Source: Phanerochaete sordida
Lineage: Eukaryota > Basidiomycota > Agaricomycetes > Polyporales > Phanerochaetaceae
Assembly: GCA_019973155.2 (NCBI GenBank)
Contig: BPQB01000006.1
Span: forward strand, 779,128-843,127
Length of the DNA: 64,000 nt
Direction: 5' to 3'
Part shown: piece after piece, positions 34,375 to 45,800 of the stretch
How positions within the stretch are numbered: position 1 is the first letter of the stretch
How the letters are laid out: each line of letters opens with the position of its first letter
Made by a program: the position numbers and the translations under genes
Notes under the pieces: generated by a model
The model's input: the letters and a program-made list of their open reading frames with translations, nothing else
Told to the model about the DNA's origin: nothing
Database searches by the model: none

Positions 34375-37087
34375 ATGGCGAGCTCAGCAGATGATCAGCT
34401 CAGTGCAGAGCTCCGTGCTTGGAAAATTGCACTCAAATGCGTGTCCACTCCGTCGGCTTCTGACCTTGCGTCGACGCAACTGCTCCTCAGCCTTCCGGTT
34501 GAAGACACAGCCTCTTACAAGCAGCTGCTGGAGGTGATCATGGACGCCAGCCTGCGATGGAAGCGGGCCGAGTTATGGTCGAAGGCCATCAGCAGATGGT
34601 CAACGACGAGGAGTTTGAGATCTGAAGTTCCGCAAAGCCAGGCCGTCCTCCGTGCTCTTCGCGTCTTTGGATTTGATTCTGTTCGGGACGGGTATGTTTT
34701 CATTGCCGTGGAACCGCCTTATCGACACTGACACGGTAGCGCAAGGCTCGAACGTATGCTTGGCACGGCAGCGAACGGGACACTTGCCTTTCGCCTCACG
34801 GAGGAACTCGAGGACATATTGGAGGCCGCTGCGAAAGAGGCCAACGCAGCAACCATAGACTCACATGTACTCGCATGGCTGTCCAAACATCGGGCCCGTC
34901 TCAGCCGAGGCTTCATTCTAGCACCCGATAACGCCTCGGAGGCAGATCAGATACTTCACCACTGCCTCTGCTCCGGCGGTCTGTCTTTCATGTTGGTGCA
35001 GTACGTCAGATCTTACCGCTCAGCTGTCTGTCATTTGGCTGATAATCTTGATAGTCTTCCGGTGCTTACTAAAATGAGTCCGCCGCAGTCTCTCCACGAG
35101 CTTGCGACACGCATTCATGCCGAGTCCGCCCTCCCGGAATCCAGTCCCCGCAAGTCTCGCCTTGTCTCTAATTTGCTGCGTACTGCAGTGCGGAAATCTC
35201 AGGATCTGTTACAGGCTCAATGTGCAGACCCGATTCATCATCCCAGTTCTCTGTTACATCGCTCGTCCGCCAGGTCCCAAGATCTTCGAGCCGACACGAG
35301 CACGCTAAGCATCATCAAGCCGATACTGATTACATGCTGCAAGATGGGATTTGCGGACATTGTACAAGACTTACTGCGAACTATGACACAGTCCCTGCGC
35401 TCTCCCAGTGAGTATCGGGGAGCGCTAGACTGTGTCGTCCAGTATGCCGTCCCTCTTCTATGCCTTCTGAGAGATTCCCCAGCTGCAGCCTCAGCGATTG
35501 AGTTGATACAAGATGCACTCGATGAGATGCAGCTGGCCATCTGCGATGTCCACCTGGATTTCTTCAAGAAATCAACTTCCGATAATGATGCTCTCCGTCG
35601 CGAGTGTCAGCCGTACACCACTCGGTCGCTGGTGGATGCACTAGACCCTCTCTTGCGCACCGACAATGGATTGAGAGTCTTGTTGAAGAGGTATGCATTG
35701 TCACCCTCCTGTAACGTGTCATTCTGATGGTCATTATGCCGATGCATCACTGTACAGGGCTGCCAAACGCATAGCAGAGACGTCATTCCCCCCTGCGGCT
35801 CTATTTGATTTGCTCGTCGAGTACCGTTCGCGGAACGTGGGGCAAATCACTCAAGCTCCGGAAGACGTAAAGGCACTATGGTCCTCGCTGTTTGCGAGTT
35901 TCACGCAAAGGATCAAAATCGCGGGAATGCGGGACGCCTTTCACGTTATGCAGCGATGTGCACGGAAGTTCGGCAAAGACGATCCGATACAGCCCATCGC
36001 GCAGCGGATAGCCAAGGACAGCAGCTTTGTCAGTCAAGTGGACGATCTGAGTCCCACTCCGTACGACGGCAAGAACAAAAAGATCACCTTGAGTGCTCGC
36101 AGTCTCGTCGACTCGAGCGCCAACATTCGGTCTCACTACCCTCTGTTTGAGCTAGTTCGCCAGCACTGCTCTTCGGCCGCCACACCCTTCGCTTCTTCAC
36201 TGCGCACACTGCTGCAAACATGGATAGACAGCGTTCCCGAAGGCCCCCAAGAAGACGTTCGAGATCTCAAGAAGAAGATTGGTGACTTGGTAAAGAGATG
36301 GAACTGCATGCGTCCTGCATGTGTCACAGCGCGGCGAGGCATCTTACTCCACTGCCTGAGCACGGACGCTCGCAAATCATCCATGCACAATATCTCGGGC
36401 ATCGGTCGCAAAGTCATCTCACACCTCAAAACCGACATGAGCATCTACGTTCCTAGGCACATCGCGACATGCAAGACAATTAGCGAGTCAACGGTGCAGG
36501 TACGTTGTCGACATAACTGTGGACCAGTGACCCACCTCCTGACTACGAGATTCTGGATGGCCATCTAGGTTGAGCTTGTCGGAGATTTCAAAGCGCAGCG
36601 CATTTGGCAGAACCGCCGTCTTCTCGCTAAAGCTTTGCTAGACTCTTGGAGCTCTCAGCGGTCGTTGCTCGAGGAGATTGTAGGCACGGAGCGCCTGCGG
36701 AAGCTGGTCTCCTGGTCAAACGACGCCCAGCCCCCTACCCAGAGCCCTGAAGAGCCGGCAGAGCAGCATATAAGTGAAGACGAACAGGACGATGAACAAG
36801 GCGAAGAGCAGGACGACGAGCAGGATGATCAAGACGAAAACTCAGAGAGCCAGGGTCACGGCGAGGGGAGAGACATGCAGATGGAGAACAGCGAAGAAGA
36901 GGCTGTTGCTGAAGGCACCGAGAACACGGACGCCGTAGGTGCGGGTCATGATCGTGCCGGGGAAGTGAGTGGCGCTGTAGCGACACCGAGCAAGCGCACG
37001 TCAGACACGTCCGAAGGCCAGGGCCAGGATCACGACGGGCAAGTCGCGAAGAGGCCCAAGACAGAGGTGCGGGTCTCACTTTCCTAG
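34375..37087 (+). CDS. Lineage-specific large protein of unknown function, paralogue A
   Basis: Four exons: 34375-34691, 34740-35690, 35758-36499 and 36569-37087, giving 842 residues. The protein is mostly helical by composition, with repeated Leu-rich segments, and starts with a conserved LWSKAISRW block. A motif with W-x-C-x4-C (RWNCMRPACVTAR) lies near residue 585. The C-terminus has a long D/E/Q tract (DEQDDEQGEEQDDEQDDQDE) followed by KRPKTE, an NLS-like ending. It matches copies B (37436-39236) and C (52683-55103) in order and motif spacing: N-terminal LW-x-KAI block, central region, C-x2-C or C-x4-C site, and final basic motif. I do not recognise the family. A nuclear scaffold or HEAT-like protein is a guess from composition only. 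Confidence 0.72.
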
Positions 37088-37435
37088 AGAGAGTTAGCGA
37101 AAGACTCACGATAGCATAGTCGACCTCTACAAAGCAGTACTTCATCAAACATGCCACCGGGGCCGCGGTATAGTCTGCGAAGCTGGTCTAAGCCGAAGGT
37201 AGGACGGAACCCAAAGGGAAAATATACTTCCACAGGGTTACAGTAGGTCGCAGGCATAGGATGTTCTTTCTTGTCATTCATGGATTTAGCGTCAAATTCG
37301 GATGCAGTTTCGCCAAATATGAGAAAATGATTTGAATGCTTCAGTCTTGCTACAATCTATCCCATGTAACATATCGATTGTCCAACCGTACACCTCACCG
37401 CATGGCTCGTGACGCGTAACGCGTGGCGCTGCACC
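37088..37435. other. Convergent 3' region between paralogues A and B
   Basis: Only 348 bp between the 3' ends of two convergent members of the same family. No gene is seen. Confidence 0.45.
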
Positions 37436-39236
37436 CTAGGCTTTCGTCTTCCGCTTCTTGAGAGGCAGCTCCCCGGGGCTGCTGTCCTCACAACCGTTAG
37501 CCACTCTACAACCGCGAACGGAGGTAGTCGCTTGAGGCACGCGAGGGGGATCCTGTCCACTCATCCATACCCGCAGCTGCTCGTACCCAGGGCCGAGGAC
37601 GCGGCTGCGCTCGGCCTCATCGGTGCTGACCTTGTTCAGCATTCTCTGGAGCATAGAGTTGACACCCGGGGCGTCGAACGGCCGGAACAGCTGGGGCGAT
37701 TTGTGTATCTGGGACGACGTCAGCTTTCGCCTCACTGGGCACAAGTTCAGATGACCTACCCATACGTTCCGTAGCGTGTCGCACGCTGGGCTGACTTCCA
37801 CGGAGCAGGTAGCGGCCTCCGGCGCAAAGACGCATTTCAGCTTGGCCGACAGGTGCTTGGCAGAGGCCGGACCAGTGGGCGAAAGACTTTCGAATTTGAT
37901 GGTGGCACATGAGCCGTTGAGAAGAGCTGTTCGCATCCTGTCGCACACGGAGCAGAAGTTTTCGCTGTACCCCATCATGGAGCGCCCGAAGTCATCCTTC
38001 AATGTGGCTGCAACCGCAATGCTACGATTCTGCTTGTACAGCTGTAGCCATTCAGTGAGTAAAGCACAAAGCGAGGGGCCAAGCCATTGCGTCGCCCAAG
38101 TTAATTCGTCTTCCGTGCTTGGTAGCTCGGCGGCGCAGACGAGCTTTGCAGCGAACTCGACAGCAACATCGTGAGAGTCTACGTCGAGAAATGCGTACAC
38201 CCATGGCCGTATGGACTCCGAAGCTTTCGAGATGTAGCGTTTGCTGTCAGGACCAGGGATTGTAGCTTTCGCCTTGGCTGCCTTGGGGAGCTCGCTGACG
38301 ACTTCACGCTTGACGTCCGATTGAACGAAAACTTCATCACCATGGATACGAAGAGCAAGAGTTCGCACATATATATCTGTGGAGCCTTCGGCACAGAGCG
38401 GTAAGAGACTACGCAGATGAACCAGGGCATACTCAGGCAAGCGACTCGTTCATTACGCACTGTTGTTGCCTGTATTTGATGCCGCCTTTTGTCAAGCATT
38501 GGTAGATGAGTTTATCATAGCTCTCGGTAGCAGATATACCAATGGCATCGCACAGCTGCTGGCGCTGCGTCAATATCCACGCTGTCTCGTCTTCAGCTAT
38601 ACCCTGCCCGCTCGTGGAGAGCAATTCGTCGGAGAGCTCAAGCGAGGCTCTCTGAGTGACGGGCTCGGCGAACGGTCTCTGTAAGCTATACAAAATATGT
38701 CATCAGCGAATGGTCACAGCGTGCGGTAGCAAACGAGGGCGGACCTTGGTTTCACTGCTGAAAAGCCGAATGTGTGGATAGCGAGAGCAACCACGCGCGC
38801 AGGAAGACTTACTACGACACGCGCTCGTAGGCAGAAGTCGATGACCTTGTCTTTTGCAGCGGCAACAGACACCGCCTGGATGACGACGCGGGCGCGTTTG
38901 CCACATTGCACAAACTGAAGACATGCTGATTTCAATTCGAGCGGCGTCGGCTGGGAACGCTGGTGTTATACAGCGAATCGCAAACAGCGAAGATCTCGTC
39001 AATGGGGTGGTCGTCTGCCTGCGCCTTCTTCTTGACTACGATTGTGTATGGAGGTCGGTGAGATGTACATGGGATAAATGTTTCGGGTCTCACACAAAAC
39101 CGCCTCTCTTGCGAACGCCACAGCATCGTCTGACAGTACCCGCCAAGCATTTGGTGTTGGCTAGTAGACTGGCGTGGATTGTCGGCTTGACGTCTGGGAG
39201 ATCCATGTCAGACGTGGTCGCAGTGCAATGGTGCAT
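37436..39236 (-). pseudogene. Paralogue B of the unknown family, frameshifted at the 5' end
   Basis: Later exons look intact and align block by block with copy C at the same intron positions. SLQRPFAEPVTQRASLELSDELL is followed by YDKLIYQCLTKGGIKYRQQQ (38450-38693), then VKREVVSELPKAAKAKA, FCSVCDRMRTALLNG with C-x2-C, and HKSPQLFRPFDAPGVNSML, ending in LPLKKRKTKA. In the first exons the frame breaks twice. KPTIHASLLANTK and VLSDDAVAFAREAVLCE lie in different frames near 39120-39150. ADDHPIDEIFAVCDSLYNTS and TPLELKSACLQFVQ are one base out of phase near 38965. Segments present in C (LELWNKAIEF and the long middle exon) are also missing. The gene is probably recently inactivated. Confidence 0.65.
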
Positions 39237-39452
39237 CAAGTGAAAGACAAAATCACAAGAACCCGACGCCCGATCACGTGTCACAAATAAGCGCTCAGAC
39301 ACGCTAATTAAGCCGCTGCTTTTCCTTGCTTTTCTCCTTCTGCCATTTCCACGCGCGTTTTGCCCCTGTCCTCGCAAGTAACCCTCGCTGTTCACCCAGA
39401 TAGCAATTTATGACTTCTAGTATTCCCCATACAAACGTCTAGCCCAACTAGT

Positions 39453-40300
39453 ATGGCGACAGAAAACGCTGCCCAGGGTCCTACTCTCGACCTTCTCGTC
39501 ATCGCGTACGGTTCATCCGCGACTGACCCCCCAGACGACTCTCGGTTTACTGGGGAGGGCCAGCGACGCGTCGAAATCAAGTTCGCGCCAGTCATTCCGG
39601 TGCGGGTGGCGGGCAACTTGCGTCGCATGCAGGAATGGGCGCGCGATACTGTACGCGGCCTGATGTTCGAGGTGAAGCACAGTAACCGATGGCACTGCGA
39701 GTTTTGCAGTACGTCGTCTTTTTCTCTGTCCACGGGCTATTCTGAGCCACTCCTAGATAAGCTTGCACGTGAGAGTCATATGAATTTCCTGTCGTGGATG
39801 CACCTGACGCCCCCGAAGGTGGTGATCTATGTATGCGCCTGTTTCACTCATGTCCGTGTATCACCAAGTTCACGCATCTGTAGGTGCACCTGCTATGCGA
39901 CACCCGCGGTTCAGTGTGCTTCCGGCGGGTGAGGGAAAACGAGAGAGAAATGGCAGCTTTGACCGGCCAGCCGCCAGAAAACATGCCTGCTCCTCATGTG
40001 CCGGGAGTGGTGTACCCCGCAGCGGCGGCCTGTACAAAATGCGAACGTGACAGCACTATAGACAAGACTATGAGTCGCTGCGGACGGTGCAAGCTGGCAA
40101 GGTATGTCATACGCCTCTAATGCTTTGGCCAAGGCTCACTACATGCACGCCTACAGATACTGCAGGTAAGACAGCGGTCCCCGTTGATGTAATGCCTTTT
40201 GCTAATGCTACTCTGCAGTAAGGAATGTCAAACTGCTGACTGGCCTCGGCACAAGACGAACTGCAAGGTTACCCGCGAGGTCAAATGGGTTTGGGACTAG
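39453..40300 (+). CDS. MYND zinc-finger protein, tandem copy 1
   Basis: Five exons: 39453-39708, 39757-39830, 39884-40101, 40157-40165 (9 nt) and 40219-40300, giving 212 residues. The N-terminal half (about 1-110) begins MATENAAQGPTLDLLVIAYG and has a folded-looking region with RRMQEWARDTVRGLMFEVKH and SWMHLTPPKVVIYVHLLCD. The C-terminus is a complete MYND finger, CTKCERD, then SRCGRCKLARYCSKECQTAD, then WPRHKTNC: the seven Cys and one His in C-x2-C...C-x2-C-x4-YC-x3-C-x7-H-x3-C spacing. MYND domains bind proline-rich peptides. The 9-nt exon encodes part of RYCS, the middle of the finger, so skipping it would remove a zinc-binding Cys. The tandem copy is at 40659-41500. Confidence 0.83.
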
Positions 40301-40324
40301 ATAGCGGCGCGTTATCGAATAACT

Positions 40325-40460
40325 CCATAGATCTGCTTCCCTTGCGAACACTGCAGTAGCCTGTGAGAGTGCTCGCTGCGCGTTTCTAGTCAACAGTTCA
40401 GGAGCATTGGCATAGATGGTCGGCTTGACGCCTGGGACGTCTATGCTGAACGTGGTTGCA
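40325..40460 (-). pseudogene. Stranded first-exon relic of paralogue B family
   Basis: On the minus strand this stretch reads IDVPGVKPTIYANAPELLTR then RALSQATAVFAREADLW, matching the first exon of copy B (MDLPDVKPTIHASLLANTK and VLSDDAVAFAREAVL). No donor or following exons exist; the sequence runs into the 3' end of MYND copy 1. It is the piece of the B gene carried along when the MYND unit was duplicated. Confidence 0.65.
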
Positions 40461-40658
40461 GGGTCGCGCGGTGAGGTTGCGTCACTGAGCGCTCCAACGC
40501 GCTCATTATAGGCAGCTGCCTGCCTTCGACCTCAACTTCAACGTCTTTGGAGCTTTGAAGTCGCTCCACGCGCCGTTCGCAACTACTTTCGCACCTCTTT
40601 CTTGCCAACAGCATTACTCAGCCTTTCCCTCTCCCTCGTATCAGAGTCTAATTCAACT

Positions 40659-41500
40659 ATGGCAACAGAGAACGATGCCCAAGGTCCTATTCTTGACCTC
40701 CAGCTCCTCGCGTACGGTTCATCCGCGACCGACCCGCCGGACGAATCTAGATTCAACGGCGAGGGGCAGCGACGCGTCGAGATCAATTTTGAGCCAGTCA
40801 TTCCTGCAAGGGTTATGGGTAACTTGCGTCGTATGCAGGACTGGGCGCGCGACGTCGTACGCGGCCTGATGTTGGAGGTGAAGCATAGCAACCAATGGCA
40901 CTGCGAGTTTTGTAGTACGTCGTCTCTCGTCTTTCCCAGGAGCTATGCTAAGCTACTCGTAGCCGACCCCGCGCGCGATAGCCATCTGAGCCTCTCGTCG
41001 TGGATGCACCTGACACCGCCGAAGGTGTTGGTCTACGTACGCTCCTGCTCCACTTATGACTTTATTTCACAATTTTCACGTGCCTGCAGGTCCATCTGCT
41101 ATGCCGCGATTCAGAGTGTCTCGAGTATGCGAAGGAAGTTGAAAAGATGATGGCCTCTATGGGTGGCCATCCCCCAGAGAACTTCCGTGTCCCTCAACCT
41201 CCGGTGGTAGTGTTTTCCGCAGCGGCAGCCTGTACGAAATGCGAACGTGAAAGTACTATAGACCAAGACATGAGCCGCTGCGGACGGTGCAAGCTGGCGA
41301 GGTACGTCCCACAGGCCTCCTTCTTCGCCCGAGGCTCACCATGTGCACGTCCATAGGTACTGCGGGTAAGGCAACGGTACTTGCTGATATAATGATTTGT
41401 GCTTATGCTACTCTGCAGCAAGGAATGTCAAACTGCAGACTGGCCCCGGCATAAAGCTAATTGTAAGGTCACTCGCGCGGTGAAGTGGGTTTGGGACTAG
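40659..41500 (+). CDS. MYND zinc-finger protein, tandem copy 2
   Basis: Five exons: 40659-40914, 40963-41036, 41090-41301, 41357-41365 (9 nt) and 41419-41500, giving 210 residues. The gene is collinear with copy 1: exons 1, 2, 4 and 5 have identical lengths (256, 74, 9 and 82 nt) and exon 3 differs by six bases. It starts MATENDAQGPILDLQLLAYG and ends with CTKCERESTIDQDMSRCGRC, then KLARYCGKECQTADWPRHKA and NCKVTRAVKWVWD. All metal ligands are kept. The MYND half is better conserved between copies than exon 3's start, where copy 1 reads RGSVCFRRVRENEREM against RDSECLEYAKEVEKMM, so copy 2 may be closer to the ancestral state. Confidence 0.83.
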
Positions 41501-41983
41501 TAGACAAAGTGTTACTCAACGACCACCGCGCGTCCGTTCTGTTGCTTCAACTGTCCTTTCCTCTGTTGCATCCCTTGTCACTTGTTCCATATCGCGATTA
41601 CCGATGTAACATATTCGTGGGCGAGGCTGCTAGTTATTACACTGTATCTCAAGCTCACCCAGTTTCCCTTCGATCGTCCTGCGTCTCGGCCGTGCGCTGA
41701 GACTCTTGGCAACAAGCTTGGCAGCCAGCTGAATTCATGATCGACACTGTGCAGTTCAGGGGTGCGGTCGAGGCTCGGAACGTTGTACCTATAGTCCGAT
41801 CCGACAAGTGCTGGCTCCGGCCCCGTACGACCTCGCCGCCTCTTCGATGTGTTCGCGGCGATGCTGAGCGCGACAGAAAGCGGAGCACGGGAAGAGCACG
41901 GGAGCACGCCCAGCTATATATATTGGCCGCACTGATTTGCTGGCACCACCAGAAATATCCAACTTGCATACATACTCGCAGCC
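41501..41983. other. Intergenic region upstream of the 50-residue gene
   Basis: 483 bp with no intact long frame. It holds a TATA box near its right end. Confidence 0.4.
41915..41923 (+). promoter_or_regulatory. TATA box of the 50-residue gene
   Basis: TATATATAT lies about 60 bp upstream of the ATG at 41984 in otherwise GC-rich sequence. That distance suits a eukaryotic core promoter with a short leader and is part of the case for a real gene there. Confidence 0.5.
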
Positions 41984-42197
41984 ATGGGATGCTGGGATAT
42001 CCTAGCTTGCTTCGGCTTGCTCCTGTGCTGCCTGCATCTCGCTAACAAGGAGACCGAGGTACGTCCTATACGTCTGTCGAGAACTGAACTGATTTGTCTT
42101 GATAATATCTGCGTCATAGCGAGAGCGCATGGATCCGCCGTGGGCATCGGAGAACCGTAGAGACGGCGGCGCACACGTCGAGGAGCGAAAAGGGTGA
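41984..42197 (+). CDS. Predicted 50-residue protein with MGC start and hydrophobic helix
   Basis: Two exons, 41984-42058 and 42120-42197, joined over an intron with a GTACGT donor, a GATAAT-like branch site and a CATAG acceptor. The phases are 0/0. The protein begins MGCWDILACFGLLLCCLHLA, a Gly-2/Cys-3 start suited to N-myristoylation plus palmitoylation, and also hydrophobic enough to be one membrane helix. It then turns strongly charged (KETERERMDPPW, then RRDGGAHVEERKG). A TATA box lies about 60 bp upstream. I know no family for it. It is too short to rest on coding statistics, so the call rests on the intron, the promoter and the sensible protein architecture. Confidence 0.5.
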
Positions 42198-42819
42198 AAG
42201 CCGGGGTGCAACTCGGTCTAGCAGCCGCCCGGCTCGAAGAAGGTCAAATTCCTTCACTGACAGTCTTCGGATATTGAAAACCACCATACATACCCTTGTA
42301 TTTTACTTGAAGATGATAATACAGGCGATGCAGAATGGGCGCGACCGGTCGAGGAAGGTGGGCAGCGGAGGTAGCGAAATATTTGCGTCTGCTTGGCGGC
42401 AGCGTCGTGGCGTCCGGCAAGCAAAAGAAAATGAACGTGGAGTTGCGTCGCGAGGGTGGTTCTTGCAGAGCACTGCGAGGGGGTAAACGTGTACGAGCTC
42501 CATTGGTGTAGTAAAGTACGAACGTTCATTAGAATTACACATGAAGAACACATGGGTAAGTGCGTAGAAGACATCATAATCATGCTAGTCGTAGCAGGCT
42601 CATCCGATTATGAGCAAATGAAAGGCGAAGCAATTTCGGAGGCGAGCGAGACACCAAACCCTACAGCATACGAGGAGCTGCGTTGCGAAGATACTGTAAG
42701 TAGCGAAAGAGGAAGAGAGGAGAGGAGTGCAGCAACCATATTACTTCAATTCATCCAATGTTATCCATCCCTGAAGAGAACTGTTCCGGTCGGCGAGTAT
42801 GTGGGGGACGGGACGGACT
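42198..42819. other. Convergent 3' region before SSD1
   Basis: About 620 bp, AT-richer than average, holding the 3' UTRs of the 50-residue gene and SSD1. Overlapping frames of about 110-130 codons on both strands have no domain. No gene is called. Confidence 0.35.
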
Positions 42820-45800
42820 TCACTTCTGCTCTGCGGCGTAAGGGTTGACGCTGTAGACCTTGATGACCGGTGGGCTCTTCGTGAGGTCGGCGGTGACGAT
42901 GACGGGCACGGTCTGCATCTCCCGGATCTCCTGGATCTTGTGGCCATTGGGAGTGACCTTGAGACCCTCGAACACGGGCTGGACCTTGGCCTTCGACAGC
43001 AGCCTCTGCTTCGAGGTTTCGTGGGTCTCGGGCTCGCCGGGGCGCTCCAGGACAATCTCGTCCTGGTCGTCCTCGTCGAACAGCGCCTGTTCGTCGTTGA
43101 CAGAGCGAGAAGCAACCTCCATCTTGAGCGCGTGCTGCTCAGCGTTCTGCTTGACCTTCTTGAGGTGCTCGTCGTCGCTGTTCTCCGCAAGCCACGTGAT
43201 AACGTCGCGCTCAGACCAGTAGATCTGGAGCGTGTGCTTGTGCTCATCGTAGACGTGGTTCTGCGATGAGATGTTAGACTCGTGCTTGTACAAACTGGGC
43301 ATCCAACTCACGTCGATGGGCATCTGGTCGACATGGACACGCTTCTCGATGCCGAACTCGGGAACGTAGACGTCGAACGCGGCATCGAGGACGCCAACCA
43401 CCTTGGCCTGACGGACGACAGGTCCATAGCGCTGGGTAAGGTCGTGGATAAGAATGCAGAGGAACAAGTGAGCAGACTGCTCCTGAGCAAGGCGAGCAGA
43501 GTCCTGCTTGCTATTGACGGATGCTCTGGATCAGCAAGCTATTCAACTTGAGCAGTTTCAAGGGCTTACATGTTGCATTGCTGCGCAACCTTGGCGACAG
43601 CATCACGGTCCATGGTGAACTTGGGAGCTTCGCCAGGGGTAGTGACCTGCAGGATAGAGTCGAGCTGGCGGTGGACAAGGACGTCGGCGTAGCGACGAAT
43701 GGGAGAGGTGAAGTGCGTGTAGACAGGCACGCTGAGCGCGTAGTGGCCGTACTTCGCGATGTCGAGCATGCCGGCGCAGAAGTATTTCGCGCGCTGAGTA
43801 GCCTTCCGGAGGAGGATCTCCATAATGCGGCGTGCAGCCGGGTCGGAGATGGCGTTAATAGAGCGCATGAGAGCACCTGAGGACGAAATGTCCATCTTGA
43901 AGCCCAGGCGCTCCGCACGCTCGGCGAAAGCGTTCTACACGAGTGAATGATGAGCGAGGTAATATAGTACAAGAGCCAAGAAGACGTACGAGACGGCGCT
44001 CCAGGGGATTGTCGTGGCGGCGAAGGAGAGCCTGCTCGGGGAAGTGAACAGCAACCTGCTGAGCGACGGCAACGTTGGTCGCCAGCATGAACTAGAAAAC
44101 ATCGTATCAAAACAATGCAACCGGCCCGTAGCAGGCCAAGCGTACCTCCTCGATGAGGCTATGGGCTTCGGTGCGCTCGTAGGAGACGCAGTCGACCGGC
44201 ATGCCGCCATCATCCAGCTCAAACTTGAGGTCAAGCGATTCGCTGCCGATGGCACCGTTCTGGAAGCGCCGCTCGCGCAGCTGCTTGGCGAGGTCGTCGA
44301 GGATCTTAATGTCGTGCGCGATATCAGCGGCGTTGTGTTCAGGGATGACGGGCACCTCGCCGAGGGGCTTGCCGTCGATGACGTTCTGAGCATCGCTGTA
44401 GCTGAGCTTCGCGGCGGACCTGAAGACAAGTGTTAGTCCGGTATGGCAAACAAAGGAGCTCAGCGTGCTTACTTGACGATAGTTCTGCCGAACCACTTCT
44501 TGACGACCTTGGCTTCCTTGGTCATCGTGAAGATGACGGAGAACGCAAGACGTTCCTGGCCGGGCAGGAGACTGCAGAGCTGCTCGCTCAGGGCAGGAGG
44601 AAGCATAGGGACGGCACGCTGGACGAGGTAGACACTGGTAGCACGCTTGCGAGCATCGCGGTCAAGAGCGGTGTTCGGCTTGACGAAGTACGACACGTCG
44701 GCGATGTGGACGCCGACATCGTAGGTGCCATCCTCGTTGACCTTGATCGACAGCGCGTCGTCGAGGTCCTTGGCCGTGTTGGGGTCGATGGTGAAGAGGC
44801 GTTCGCCACGCAGATCCTTGCGCACCTCAAGTTCCCTCTCAGGAATACTGGAGTGACGCATGAGCAACAAGAGCGATTGACAATGACCGGGGCACTCACG
44901 TCCAAGGAATGGGAGGCAGGCACTTCAGGACGTTGTCAGTGAAGTCTTCCGTAGGGAAGTTGCAGTCCTTGAGCAGCGCGCTAGTCTCAACCTCGATATC
45001 GCCGATGGGACCGAGCTCTTCGACGAGGGTACCGAAGGGGTGAAGAGAGCTGATCGGCTACAAGAAAAGTCAGTATATGCGGGCTGACCGTGCGACGAGT
45101 GAAACATACGTGACGCTTGATGCAGGCGACGAAGAGCTTGTTGGCGTACACTTCGGAGTTCTGAACAAAGTCCGGAGGGGCCTGCTCGGTCGGGATAGCG
45201 ATGAGCGGCACGCGCTTGTCGGTCGGCTTGAACCAAACGATCTTGGGGCGCTCGATGGGGCGGCGGGGCTCGTCGCCCTTATCACCCTCGCGCTCACGGC
45301 GCTCGGCCTCCTGTTTCTCCTTGGTCGCCGCCGAGGAAGGACGGAGGAGTCCCAGGGTGCCGGAGAAGAGCTGGCCGGGCATGCGCTCGACAACAGCAAC
45401 AACGTGGCCAGCGAACTGGGGCTTGACCTCATCGGTGACCCTGCGAAGCAATTAGTACACGATCAGCCTTCGAAATGATCAGGCACACGCACTCTTCGTC
45501 CTCGAAGAGCATCAGACCCTGACCCTCGACTTCGACATCATCCTTCTTCTTGTCGTTCTTGCGGACAGCAGTGCCCTTGAGGTCGTAGGCAGAGTTCTCC
45601 TCTTTCTTCCTCTTCTTCTCCTCCTTCTCCTTCTTCGTACCCCAGACTTCATCGACGTCCAGGAGTTCGACAGCAACGATATCGCCTTCCAGCGCACGGT
45701 TGCGGTCCTTGGAACCGCAGATGTAGATATCGGCGTCCAGCACCTCAGTCGCGACATAGGCGTCCGAGCGATTACGTTTGTTGACGCGTAGGATACCGAC

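Noticed and set aside
40600..40901. Antisense frames of about 100 codons repeated in both MYND copies
   Set aside because: They occur in both copies only because the exon 1 coding strand is duplicated; no domain and no splice support on the minus strand.
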